DNA of 64,000 bases from Paratinospora sagittata (taxonomy: Eukaryota > Streptophyta > Magnoliopsida > Ranunculales > Menispermaceae): contig CM069607.1 in NCBI GenBank assembly GCA_035771175.1, forward strand, positions 22,328,001-22,392,000, in the 5' to 3' direction. Shown here in pieces: positions 35,339 through 47,004 of this stretch. The translations under genes were made by a program, and so were the position numbers. The first letter of the stretch is position 1. Every line of letters starts with the position of its first letter. The notes under the pieces are model-generated. The model did no database searches and had not been told where the DNA came from. It was given only the letters and a program-made list of their open reading frames with translations.

Positions 35339-36143
35339 TGTTGGTGCACCCAAGAGGGAGGGTGAATTGGGTGATGGTCAAATTAAATACTTTTCCAAAG
35401 ACTTTGTGATATACTTTGATACATTGGAAATAAATGCACATACTAACCATATAGTAAAATGCATAACGTAAAGCACACTAGGATTTATAGTGGTTCGGCC
35501 GAGCCCACGTCCACTACCTAATCTCCCGATTAGGATTTTCTCAATCCACTAACTGATTCTCTTACGGGTGAGAACCAAACCGTTACAACTTTCCCTTTTA
35601 CAGGTTCAAGGCAAACCTATCCTTTTGAGGGCTAAGGATGAACCGTATTTTTTTTTTCAGGATGAAGAAAAACCCATGTTCCTTTTACGAGATTAGGAAG
35701 AACCGTTTTCCTTTTACGGGATGAGGAAGAACCGTTTTCCTTCTACAAGAAAAGGAAGAACCGTTTCTCTTTTATAGGTTCAGAGATAACCTGTAACAAC
35801 TCGTAAATTTAATTAAATACATACGTTGACTTATGCGTATATCGAGATGTATAATATGCGTATTTTATACGCAGAAGTCAAATATATGCATATATGAAAA
35901 TACATGTTATATCTAAGGGGTATGAACAAATAAATCAAATTATTAAATGAATATTATAAGTTTTAGGAGTTGAATGGGTTGGTCAATTAAATATGTGAAT
36001 TGTGTTGATGATTAAATAATTAAATGAGGTTGTGAAGTGAGTGAAGAGTTGTTAAAGTAATTGAATAGTTGCATGAGGAGCATGGGAAAAAAATAAAATA
36101 AATATATCTCATTTCTAATCTATCTCTCTCTCTCCAGCGTTTA

Positions 36144-36177
<34 letters not shown>

Positions 36178-39100
36178 TATATCTTTAATCTCTTTCTCTC
36201 CACGTTTTAGGAAGAAAAAAAAAGAGAGAGAAAGAAGAAAGAAGAATGGAGAAGAAGGAAGAGGAAAAAGAGGTGGGAACGCTGATTTTGCGTCAAATCG
36301 GGAACCGCGGTAAGTGATTTTCACTTTAGTTCTTCGTGAAATTGATATCTAAGCTAGATGTAACGAGTCTCTCAGATTAATTTTTGCTATGGGTGTCGTT
36401 TATGGTGTTTTCAAAATTGGGGTTTTGACCCAACTTGAATGAAAATTTGTTCGAAAGGTTAAAAAATACTTCCTAGATTGTAAAAGCCCCGAATATGTGG
36501 TTAGATATCATTTATTTGTTCATTTAAAATTTTTATGGCAGTTGGAAGTTAGATTTGATATTTGAGACCTTTCAAATCATATTAAAACCCGATGAAACTC
36601 CAGTTTAAGGCTATAGAATGGTAGAATGAACTGTTGTGCGTCCATCGACGTAATTTCATGATTTTTGGAGACCGTTTGACAATTCTAGTAAAAATTATAC
36701 ATGTTTTCAATAAACAGTGACGTGAACAGTACCGTAAGCAGTACTGTGATTATTTCCAGTGAATAAAATTGAATTGGAATCTAGTAAAAACTCAGGTTTG
36801 AGACCATAAAATCATAGATTACTGAATTTCGAACGTCTCAATACCAAGATTGTGATTTTTGAATATGATTTGATATTTTTAGTAACTAAATATATGGTTT
36901 TTGTGAGTAAAATTTAGTTTCGTGACCTTCGCGAACGTGTAAAACCTTAGTAAAATACCTGTTGAAGGTAGTATGACTGATTGTACACATGTCGATGTGG
37001 ACAGAATAATTTTAGGAATGTATTATATTTTTAATAAAATTGATATATGTTCAAGGAGAAAAATAAAACTGAGAACTAGTAGAAATATGAATTGGAAATC
37101 TATTTTCACTGTTCTTTCTTGTGAAAATATCTAGAATGACCATAGAAACGAGATAGTAGTTTCTTCAACTGCTTATGAGTCTTAAATTGAGTTGGAATCT
37201 AAATTCACAGAATGTGTATAATATTTTTTAGGTTGATCTTTATTATTATTGATTTGAAGTGAGTTGAGAAATTAAATATGTAAATAGATATGAATAAATG
37301 AAATTGAATTATGGAATGGTTGTGACAAGTTGAGTTAGTTGGATTTAAATTGGAACTGGACTTGAAAGCGACGATGATTATATTTAAGTTGGAAAGTCTT
37401 GTACTGTGAGTATATTTTCTTGATTTGGTTCTTGTATGACATTATATATATATATGAAATGTTTGAATGTAAATATGCTATGTATACATTGCAGCATTGT
37501 GTTTTAATTTGCATTCATAAATGATTTTTTTAGCATTGGAGCATGTGAGACTTGCAAAGGTAAGTTGGTGTCATTTCATTAGGAATTAGACCCGGATGAG
37601 TGTTATGCGTAACCTCATTGTTAGTAGGCCTGTCCTAACAAGGATTGAAGATCCTTGAAATTACGTTGAATTGAGTAATGTGAGATCCGAGTGTAGGCTC
37701 CTTATTGGTGCATAATAAGGAGTTCATACCCGCTCCATTACGAGAAGGAGGGAGATTGTGGTTTTAGTTGAAAATGATGCATTGTTTTCTTGGAAAAATC
37801 ATGAAATCTATGTTGTTGACATGTATGATATATTCGTTGAATGATGCATATGTTTAATAATTGTTTTAAATGATTTTAAATGTCATGTTTCCCTAAATGC
37901 ATATGATTGTCATATCAAGAGATATATTCACTGAGCTTGTTGATTACTCACTCCATTTCCTCCAATATTTCAGGTACCGAGTCGAAGGGAAAAGGAAAAA
38001 TCCGTGAGTAATAATCATGTGATTGCATTTGTCTGGTATATGTATGTATGCATTGGAGGATATGGGTTACTTTTCTTTATTTTGATAAGTATAATTATCA
38101 CATTATTATTTATATACTATCACATAGTTGGGTTGAATGGGAATATGGATTTTGTTATTTAGATTATGAAATGTTTAATGATGATATATTTAATCATATG
38201 ATCATGGTGGATGAAATGGCTTGAGAAATGAATAGTATTTGAACATTTTGGGTTATGAAGTGCTTGTGATATTGGGGCGGATTATTTATTGTGGAATGAA
38301 TGGCACAAATGGATATTGTGAATGAGTATATATATATATGATTTGATTTGTGGTATATCAGGAAAAAGTGTGAAATGTCCATTTTATGGGGAGATGTTGT
38401 CAAAATTTCTAAAAATTTTGGAAATTATTGTGAATGTCCGTTGAGGCTAACAGTGTATTCCATATTGTATATGGGTATGTACAGTGTATAGTACACTGTG
38501 CCGGTTATGACGTTAACCTACGTCGTGACATAACCTATCCTTTTATAGGTTAAGGACACGCCTATCCTTTTGCAGGCTAAGGATGAACCGATTCTCTTTT
38601 ACAGATTCAGAGATAACTTATCCTTTTATAGGTTGAGGACGAACCTTCCCTTTTACTGGCTGAGGAAGAACCATTTTCCTTTTCATTGATGAGGATGGAA
38701 CATAACATGATTTCAACCCTTGAAATCATTAAGTGAACCATGTTCAGTTGTCCTAGTTGTTTCATTCCGAAACACACCAACATACCACAATTGTAATAAT
38801 ATTGGTTCTAATAAAGTAGAACACTTTACAATTACGCTCACTACATAGCATTACAAAGATATGTGAATTTATGTACGTAATGCTAAGAGGAAATACACTT
38901 ACAGTCTTTTACCTTTCAATGTTCCGTATTGCTCAAGTGTAGTTTCGAAAAGTTTGTTTGATATGCAAATCAATTAAGTGTTTCTTTGAAAATATTATGA
39001 TACCAATTAAACATTGACTTTGAAAATGCAGAACCAGTGTAAAAACTTAGACACAAAAGGTTTCCAAAATAAATAAAATATATAACAGTGAAAACTTTTG

Positions 39101-40986
39101 GTTCAATGTTCTGTAATTAACATAACTACTGATATAGTTCAATACAATACTTAAAATATGAAATCAAGTACATCTGTATCTTTCAAACTATCTTTCAAAT
39201 TCTTTCATCAGCAAGATTGATATCAAGTATATATCAATGCTGGGAATTTGAGTAGAAACCAGTTCAAATAGATTTTTAAGGATAAAATATAATTTTAAGC
39301 TCAATATGAAAATCTTTTGAAGAAATAAAGTATCATTGAAAATACTTTGACAGATAAAATAGTTGAAAACTTTTGAAAGATTGAAAACGACTATCATTCA
39401 AAATGTTTTTGGCGCAATAAAAATTATTGGCGAGTTATTTGATTCAAAGTGTTGGTATTTATGGACTTAGTAGATAATAGCCGTTAGATATTTGAAGTTC
39501 AAACACAATGTGAACGTTTACACACAATGGCTAAAATGTTGTATGAAAATGGCATCTGCAATTTTTACTAACATTCTAGTTCTTTTCAGATTACATGAAT
39601 AAGGAAAGTTTCAAGGACTTTGATTCATGCATCAGAGAAAATCTTTGATAAATCTGAAAAGGATTTTGTGCAAAGATCCGTTCTGAAAAAGTAGACTGAT
39701 ATAGAGTATTTGTTAGAATAATGACAGTCGTTGAATTAGCGTCCTGATTCCGTAATCAACATCCTGACGCATAATATCAACTTTTTTTGTTTTGTTCCAT
39801 GAGGGCGCTCATTATGTATTAGCGTCCTACTGAACAGTGAAGTGAGGGCGTTACTAACTCGTCAGCGTCCTAACTTTCTTTGCGACAGAAACGACTTAAC
39901 TTTGAGGGCGCTGATGCACACAGTTAGCATCCTGCTTACTTTTAAAACATTTGGACACATGAGGGCGCTATTTCCAAGTAAGCGTCCTTCTTTTTAAAAC
40001 ATATAACACGAGGGCGCTAGTACTATGTAAGCGTCCTAACATTTTTTAAAACATTTGAAGAACAATACTAAGTACATCCTGAAAGTTATTTAGTTTGTTC
40101 CCAGAGATGAGGGCGCTCCTGTCCAGGTAGCGTCCTCATAGTTTATCCAACTTATAACTATCAGCGTCCTCAGAGATATACTCTTTGAAGGACTTAGAAA
40201 TCTTTCAGTAAGCTGATTCATAATCAGCATCTTGACAACTTCAAAGGTTGATTCTAAGTGAGGTAGCTACTTACAAGTGAGCGTCCTGACGAATCAGTTC
40301 AATTCAACCTTAAATGTTATCAGCATCCTAACTTATCAAGTTCAAGAGAGCGTTGCTGAATCATTAGTGTCCTGAAAGATTCTTGAAAAATAGTTTTTAA
40401 CATTTGATTAAAACTCGATAAGGATGATAAAAACCTCGATCAGTTTAGAATCAAATCAACCATAGAAAATTAAATCATTTGAAATACCTTAAAGTATTTG
40501 TTTCAAAACATGCAATTTCGAAAAACGTATGCAAGTGATTTGTGCATGATTTTGAAAAGCGTTTGAGAAATATCGATTAGAGAAATATATACCTTAAATA
40601 CTATGTATTTCTAGTATTTCTCATAATCTTTAAATCCAACTCTTCATTATGTGATCTTCAATATGAACTTCCCTCTTGAGTTGAATGTCTTGAACGTTGA
40701 TCGAATGATGTAGTCTTGAAGCTCTTTGATCGAATCATTCATGTGGTGTGATCTTGAAATCATGATATTATCTTTGGAGTCCTTGATTGAAACGATCTTG
40801 AATGTCTGATAGGTTCTTCAATTCCTTGATCGAATCGTTCTTTGGCTTTTTGCTTTCTTGAGGTGCTGAGATGAGTTCATGATTAACGCTTGTTAGCACC
40901 GAAAGAGATTTTGTTGGTGATCATCAAAATATACTTCATCAAGTATACTTAAGGGCGTGCTAAGTGATGAACCGCTTAGGTCAACA
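35339..40986 (-). mobile_element. Inverted solo LTR of type B, inserted in the H ORF
   Basis: The plus strand opens TGTTGGTGCACCCAAGAG (complement of the B-type 3' end) and closes ...ATGAACCGCTTAGGTCAACA (complement of the B-type start). It is flanked by a perfect 5-bp duplication ATAGT at 35334-35338 and 40987-40991. Without the nested gypsy LTR it is about 2.9 kb. In inverted order it contains the conserved GAACCACTATAAAT block (35478-35515), the CCTTA/AAAGG array (split by the insertion), a TATA box at 39456-39464 and the hairpin array (about 39720-40380). Confidence 0.92.
35792..38530 (+). mobile_element. Gypsy-type solo LTR nested in the inverted solo LTR
   Basis: It begins TGTAACAACTCGTAAATT and ends GTCGTGACA. 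It is flanked by perfect TAACC duplications at 35787-35791 and 38531-38535. Its length is 2739 bp. The host LTR sequence is continuous once this block is removed. It carries an A-run and (TA)n tract (36137-36182) and the motif CACTGAGC..GTT....CTCACTCC at about 37929-37955, related to that of the Del-like LTRs at 6013-7604 and 50969-52262. No coding region is present; the short minus-strand frame at 36115-36324 is low-complexity. Confidence 0.93.
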
Positions 40987-40991
40987 ATAGT

Positions 40992-41085
40992 GCGTCACAT
41001 CGCAACTACTATGGCTCACTCATGTGTGTTTTCATATTTTGGGGTGTCATCCCTGTCCTGTCCTTCTCTGACTCCTAGGGAGTAA
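40992..41085 (+). pseudogene. Element H ORF, segment 4 (C-terminal end)
   Basis: Directly after the second ATAGT the frame continues as RHIATTMAHSCVF, completing the helix begun before the insertion, and stops at TAA 41083-41085. This in-phase resumption, more than 5.6 kb downstream, is strong evidence that the intervening DNA was inserted into one coding sequence. The C-terminus seems shortened compared with the minus-strand relative at 3679-5261, which has a long tail. Confidence 0.68.
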
Positions 41086-41429
41086 GGGATCCTTTTTGAT
41101 ATTTCAAAAAGGGAAGAATTTTTGGGGATTATTTTTGGCGTCATGCTTAGATGCATTAACTAAGGGGGAGTAGATAGCATTCAGGGAGAGAAATTCCTAT
41201 TTTGATAAACTTTCTTTTGGATGATTGTACTCTAATACTAATTATACTTTTTAACCTTATTTTGTTGTGTAATTTTAATTTCATGCCATATTGTTTTACT
41301 GTAAAATATTTACCATTGCATGATTGATTTCTTACATGTTATTGTGTGTAATCAATTCTCCATTCATCACACTTTTTATTGCTTTCAATCAGGCCAAAAG
41401 TAAAATGTTGAAATCATCAAAATGGGGGA
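41086..41429 (+). other. 3' untranslated region of element H with polypurine tracts
   Basis: Tracts are AAAAAGGGAAGAAT (41105-41118), TAAGGGGGAGTAGATAG (41162-41178) and ATCAAAATGGGGGA (41416-41429). The last abuts a TGTTTCAACC LTR start. This Sirevirus-like arrangement indicates that H is a small LTR element mobilised by copia-type enzymes; that is inference. Confidence 0.65.
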
Positions 41430-41561
41430 TGTTTCAACCAAAAATCTCTCACGTTGGACAGTGGGACAATGCTAGTTGACTGATTATGAAGACTGCCTAA
41501 ACCTTGAACCTTCGAATTCCTTTTCCAACCGCGACGCGCTCCTAACCTACAAGGGTGGTGG
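41430..41561 (+). mobile_element. Start of the 3' LTR of element H
   Basis: TGTTTCAACCAAAAATCTCT follows the polypurine tract. The LTR runs to GGTGG (41557-41561), where the large non-autonomous element is inserted, and continues at 49694. H's 5' LTR is not recognisable in the window. Confidence 0.6.
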
Positions 41562-44295
41562 TGTTGACCTATGTGGTTCATCACTTAGCTCGTCCCTAAA
41601 TATACTGTTATAAAGTATATTTTGATAAAAACAAACAAAGTACTTCTCGGTGCTAAACATGCGTGTATCAAGATTTCATCAAAGCACCTAAGGAAAGAAA
41701 AAAGCCAAGGAACAACTCGATCAAGGAACTTAAAGATCACATCCAACGATCAAGTTCGTTTCAATCAAAAAGACTTCAACGATCACATCATGATTTCAAG
41801 ATCACTTCACTTGAACGATTCGATCAAGCTTCAAGACTACATTTCTCGATCAACGTTCAAGTCATTCAACTCCACAAAGCTCTTATTGAAGATCTCATAA
41901 TGAAGAGTTGGATTTAACGGTTATGAGAAATGAGAAATACACAAAGTATATAAGGTATATCTTTCCCTAATCGTTGTTGCTCAAAATATTTTTCAAAACC
42001 ATGCATAAATCATCTACATATGTTTTTCTAATTTGAATTTCATGTTTTTACGGTATGTCAAATGATTTAATACTATATATTTAATTTGAAATCTACCGAG
42101 TTTTCATTCACATTTATCGAATATTTTATTGCGAGTCAAAGATATTTTTAGAGAATCTTTCAAGACGCTAATGAGTTAGCAGCACGCTCCTGAACTTTAT
42201 AAGTCAGGATGCTAATAGTTCATTAGGACACTGCTAACGTTCAAGGTTGAATTGAACTGATTTATCAGGACGCTTACTTGTATAGTAGCGGCCTCTTTTA
42301 TTAGTCAACCTCTGAAGTTGTCATGAAGCAGACTCAGCATCAGCTTACTGAAAGATGTCTTAAGTTCTTCAAAGAATGTTTCTTTGAGGACGCTGATCGT
42401 TATAAGTTGAACAATGTACCAGGATGCTATTTGGATAGAAGCGCCCTCACCTTTAGGAATCAACTTAATAACTTTCAGGATGTTGATTGTCCTTCAGGGT
42501 GCTTGTGTCCTTAATGAAAATGTTTTTAACTGGTAAGACGCTTACATAGTTGTAGCGCCCTCATGTTTTGTTTTATGTTTTAAAGGCAGGACGCTTACTC
42601 GGATAGTAGCGCCCTCATGCACCTAGTTGTTTTAAAACATAGCAAGACGCTAACTGTGTATTAATGCCCTCAAGGTTAAGTCATTTAAGTGTCAAAGTAA
42701 GTCAGAATGCTTACGAGTAAGTAACGCCCTCACTTAAGTGTTCACCAGGACGCTTATACGTAATAAGCGCCCTCAAGGAACAGAACGACATTGTTGATAT
42801 TATGCGTTAGGACGCTAATTTAACAACCATCACTGTTCGAACAAGTATACTACGTAAGTTTACTTTTTCAGAACAGACATTTGCACAGAGTTCTTTTCAG
42901 ACTTATCAGAGACCTTCTCTGATACATGAAATAAGTTTTTCTAAAACTTTCCTCTTTCATGAACTTTGAAAAGAACCAAAATGTTAGTGAAAATTGCAGT
43001 TGCCATTTTCATATAACATTCTAGCCAGTGTGTAAATTTTCATATTATTTGAACTTCAAATGTCTAACGGCAATGTCCCACTAAGTCTATAAATATCAGC
43101 ACTTAGGATCAAACAACTTGCCAATCACTTTGTGTTGTGCCGATACTTTTTGAAAGTTAGTCTATGTCAAAATGAATTTCATTTTTCTAATCTTTCAAAG
43201 TATTTTTCACTGATACCTTTACGATTACAATAGATTTTCATATTGAGCTTCAATTATACTTTATCTTTGAAAATATATCTTTATTGATATCTACTCAAAT
43301 TCTCAGCATTGATTCATATTTGGTATCATTCTTGTTGGAGATGGAATTTGAGAAATAGTTCAAAGTATGCAGCTGTACTTGATTTCATATCTTAAGTATT
43401 GTATTGAACTATATCAGTAGTTAGTTAAGTACTGATCAAAGAACCAGAAGTTTTCATACCTATAGTTCGATTTTCAACTTCAATGTTTTATGGTATTATA
43501 TTATTTTCGAAGAAGCACTGATCTTCATAACACAACATTCATGGTTTTCGAAATTGCACTTGAGCAATACCGAACATAGAAAGTTAAAGGGCTGAAGGTG
43601 TATTTCAAGTTAGCATTACCTATTTCACATTTCATATCTTTGTAATGCTATGTATTGTGCTTAGTTGTAAAGTGTTCTACTTTGTTAGAATCAACATTAT
43701 TTGAATTGTAATTTGCTAGTGTGTTTCGATGTGAGACAACCAAGACAAGTGGACGTGGTTCACTTAACTGATTTCAGGTTTGAAATCACAATGGTTCTTT
43801 CTGATCCCATAAAAGGAACGTTGGTTCTCCTCATCCTAGAAAAAGGAAACCGATTCATCCTCATCCCGTAAAAGGATAGGTGTGTCCTTAACCTGAAAAA
43901 GGATTGGTCATCTCTCAGCCTTTAAAAGAGAACCAGTTCATCCTCATCCCGTAAAAGGATAAACTATCTCCTGCCTGTAAAAGATAAACGGTTCAACCTT
44001 AGCCTGTAAAAGGATAGGTTTGCCTTTAACCTGTAAAAGGGCAGTTATAACGGTTTGGTTCTTACTCATAAGAGAATCCCTTAGTGATAAGGTTAAAATC
44101 CTAACTGAGGAGGTTAGGTAGTGGACGTAGGCATGACCGAACCACTATAAATTGTGTGTCACACATTTGCAATTTAGTGTGTGTTTTATTTTGCATCTAA
44201 TTCTAACACACACATGTAAATCACTAAGTTATTGGAAGATAAATTTAAAATTGACCATCGCACCCAATTCACCCCCCTCTTGGGTGTGACTAACA
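41562..44295 (+). mobile_element. 5' LTR (2734 bp) of a complete non-autonomous element
   Basis: It begins TGTTGACCTATGTGGTTCAT and ends CTTGGGTGTGACTAACA. Its sequence is near-parallel to 47005-49688. It carries a hairpin array (about 42165-42830), CTATAAATA at 43087-43095, the CCTTA/AAAGG array (43790-44060) and the TAGTGGACGTAGGC...GAACCACTATAAAT block (44118-44153). The target duplication GGTGG lies at 41557-41561 and 49689-49693. Confidence 0.95.
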
Positions 44296-44297
44296 AT

Positions 44298-44309
44298 TGG
44301 TATCAGAGA
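44298..44309 (+). promoter_or_regulatory. Primer-binding site (initiator tRNA-Met type)
   Basis: TGGTATCAGAGA lies two bases after the 5' LTR. Eleven of twelve positions match the standard plant site TGGTATCAGAGC. Confidence 0.88.
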
Positions 44310-44648
44310 GGGTTCTCTGAAATCATGGTCTAACAACCTAGAGTCTAGATCCATTTGTCAATTTAGGTTTCAACTTAGGCGTCTTTGTATTTCGTGTCGT
44401 AGGATAGATATCCTGGAACTCCTTGCCACCTTGCTGTAACCTCTCAAGTATGATTATGCCTTCTCTTCAATTTATTTCTTGTTTAATCATACTCTTTGGT
44501 GCATGACTCTATGTCATTTCTGCATTAATTGCAGACTCTATTTTTGATGCACATTAGCTTGCTTCAAACGTTTCCCTCTCACTCTTTTCCCAGCGCAAAA
44601 TTGTTTCTCATTCACCTCTCTCGTTTCATATCCATCTTCATCTCTCTA

Positions 44649-45128
44649 ATGGCATTCAAAGCTCCTGAGTTTAGGAAAAGAGCTAGAATGGAATCATCTT
44701 CCACTTCTAGTGACTTTTCTCTATTGTATTCTTCATAAGATGGATCTGATGAAGAATCCTCTTGGGAAATTGCTCCCAGGAAAAATCATGCGCCTCCACT
44801 TCGTGCTGAAGAACCTCTGCCACCGCTTCCTGCTGCAGTGTCTCTTGAGGAACAATTTTCCAAACTAAGTGATTCCTTATCTTCCAGCGTTCAGGTCATT
44901 CTAGACATGCTAAACGAGCACGAGAACCGACTGAAAGAGCTTGAAGCCAAGGCAAAACATCAGAGAGATCTGATGATGACACTATTTGAGGAAAATGAGG
45001 AATCCCGAGCGTTAATTAAAAAGGTTGTCCTTGTGAGCACCGCCAGTCGCATCGCTCGTAGGACCAATAGCCTTCATGAATGCGCTTGCCCCAATAACTC
45101 TGCTCTAGACTCTTCTAAGAATGTCTAG
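44649..45128 (+). pseudogene. ORF of the non-autonomous element: Ser/Pro-rich N-terminus and coiled coil
   Basis: The ATG at 44649 starts MAFKAPEFRKRARMESSSTS. A TAA at 44736-44738 interrupts, and the same frame continues through DGSDEESSWEIAPRK, a PLPPLP-type Pro stretch and a predicted coiled coil (LEEQFSKLSDSL, MLNEHENRLKELEAKA) to the stop at 45126-45128, 160 codons in all. The beginning resembles the H ORF and the coiled coil the tail of the minus-strand ORF at 3679-5261. The central Transposase_32-like domain is absent. I infer an internally deleted relative, perhaps a structural protein; no enzymatic motif is present. Confidence 0.55.
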
Positions 45129-47004
45129 AAACCTCTCTGCAAGCCCCGTCAACCCAAGCAATTTTTTTTTGTAAATTTTGTTTAATTCATCTTTTGGATT
45201 GTTGTTTAAAAAACTTCTTTAATACTCTTTTTGATGTTTAAATTGAATCTCTCCTAACTTAAAGTGTATGTGTATAATCTGTTCGTTTCCCCAGCTTCTC
45301 TTACACAATGAGTTCTGCACATCTCACTACTTTGTTGCTTGCTTGCTTGTGATTAGCTATCTTTCCATCTCTCATTCATTTCATAATGTTTTATTATATT
45401 TGAATGACTAGTCTGCTTGAATTTGTGAGAATGCTATATTTCATATTCATATGCTGCACACACTTGTCTTCGTTTGTAGGCTGCTTGTTTCATGCCTTTG
45501 ATTGCCTACTTATATGATCTTAATGTTATCCTATACTGACTCTGATACATATCTCTACTTGAAGTCTTTATTATCATGTTCAGTATATTTGCGGCATCAT
45601 TCTTGTCTAGTCACATCTATCTTGAATATCTGATATGCATATATGTGACTGTCTGATAAATTTCATGATTATACTTATTTTGTATCGTATATAACATCAT
45701 GATTAATTTTTCTTGAACTTATGTGTTAACTGATTATCTGATGATCAAGTACACAATAGCTAGGTTGTGCTTTAACAATTTATTTTTGCCTATGCTTGAT
45801 GATATCATGTTCATGCTTGCTCTGATCTTAGAGAATCTTATCTGCATGATCCATGTTACTGCAAATGAATATAGGCCATGTATACAATTTCATCTCATTT
45901 GCTTATATTTTGAAAAGATTTTTGCCTATACTCTTGATTACTATGTTTTGGCATTATCTTTTCTATGTTTACCTGACTTTGATGCATCTGCTTCATACCA
46001 TAACATGTTAGCATTAAACTCATGGATATTTGATTTCTAATGAGAGCACTTATCCTTCTAAATGCTTTCTCATTAGAATCGGTGTATCAATCATTCTAGG
46101 TCATGCTTCAATTGAAATTTTATGCCTAGAATAGGAGAATGAATGTATGTTGTTGCTTGAATGATATCTATGAATTTCAACATATATTCAGTATGTTTAG
46201 ACTTTGATATTCATCGTATATATCTTCATATGTCTAAACTATGAAAAGTTTATAATTTTCCATTTCACATGCCATTGATGTTGCTCTTTAATATTATATT
46301 TCGTATACATCAATTGACTGTGATTTTTGATATCTAATAGATGCCATGTACTTCAACTATATACTCTGCATCTTATTAGAATCATATTAGCTAGGCCTAC
46401 TTAATCATAAATTTCTCTGCATATGTTATAAGTATGCTGATGCGTGTTTATTTACATATCTTAAAGCATACTCTATGTTTGCTCTAGTTTAATTATCAAA
46501 TTTATATTTATGCCAAACACTAAGGAGAATAATTGCCCACGATTAAAAAATTCTTTATGAATTCATCTTTCGGCAATTCTTTCTCTTTCCCTCTGACTAC
46601 GATTCTCGGCTTTGCTATTATTACAAATATTTTAGCCTATGAATTAGTCAAACTATTTCTCTATTTGCTTAAAAATAAGATTTGTTTCTTACATGATTTC
46701 ATTATAGTAGACTTTAAGCATTCTCACACACCTAATTATGACATGTTGTCATAAATCATCTTGAGGTGAATGCACAAAGTAAGGGGGAGTCTCCATGTAA
46801 GGGGGAGCTTCGCTATTCTACTAAGTCACAAAGGGAGATCTTAGTCTCTTTTCTTTACTTTTCGATGATATCAAAGGGGGAGAAGAAAAATAAGAGAGAT
46901 AAAAGAAAAGTAAAAGGAATAGATGGGGAAAAAAATTTACATTAATTTTTTTGCTTAAGCGTTTAATTTTTCGATTTGTTTGTCATCATCAAAAAGGGGA
47001 AGAT
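45129..47004 (+). other. Non-coding internal region of the non-autonomous element, ending in polypurine tracts
   Basis: This stretch of about 1.9 kb is AT-rich. Short frames at 45723-46040 and 46533-46754 are hydrophobic by composition and have no recognisable domain. The 3' end carries GTAAGGGGGAGTC (46780-46792), GTAAGGGGGAGCTTC (46797-46811), CAAAGGGGGAGAAGAAA (46874-46890) and the proximal AAAAAGGGGAAGA (46991-47003) beside the 3' LTR. Multiple tracts are a Sirevirus hallmark. No pol sequence exists, so the element depends on enzymes supplied by others. Confidence 0.8.

Noticed and set aside
35178..35450. A 90-codon minus-strand frame at 35178-35450
   Set aside because: It spans the H ORF/inverted LTR junction and is antisense to the Transposase_32-like core.
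36115..36324. A minus-strand frame rich in Phe/Ser/Ile
   Set aside because: It is a translation of A-rich and GA-rich simple sequence and a (TA)n tract inside the gypsy solo LTR.
45723..46754. Hydrophobic frames of 105 and 73 codons inside the non-autonomous element, considered as membrane (env-like) proteins
   Set aside because: The hydrophobicity follows from T-rich composition; there is no signal peptide, conserved motif or cysteine pattern, and the frames are isolated.
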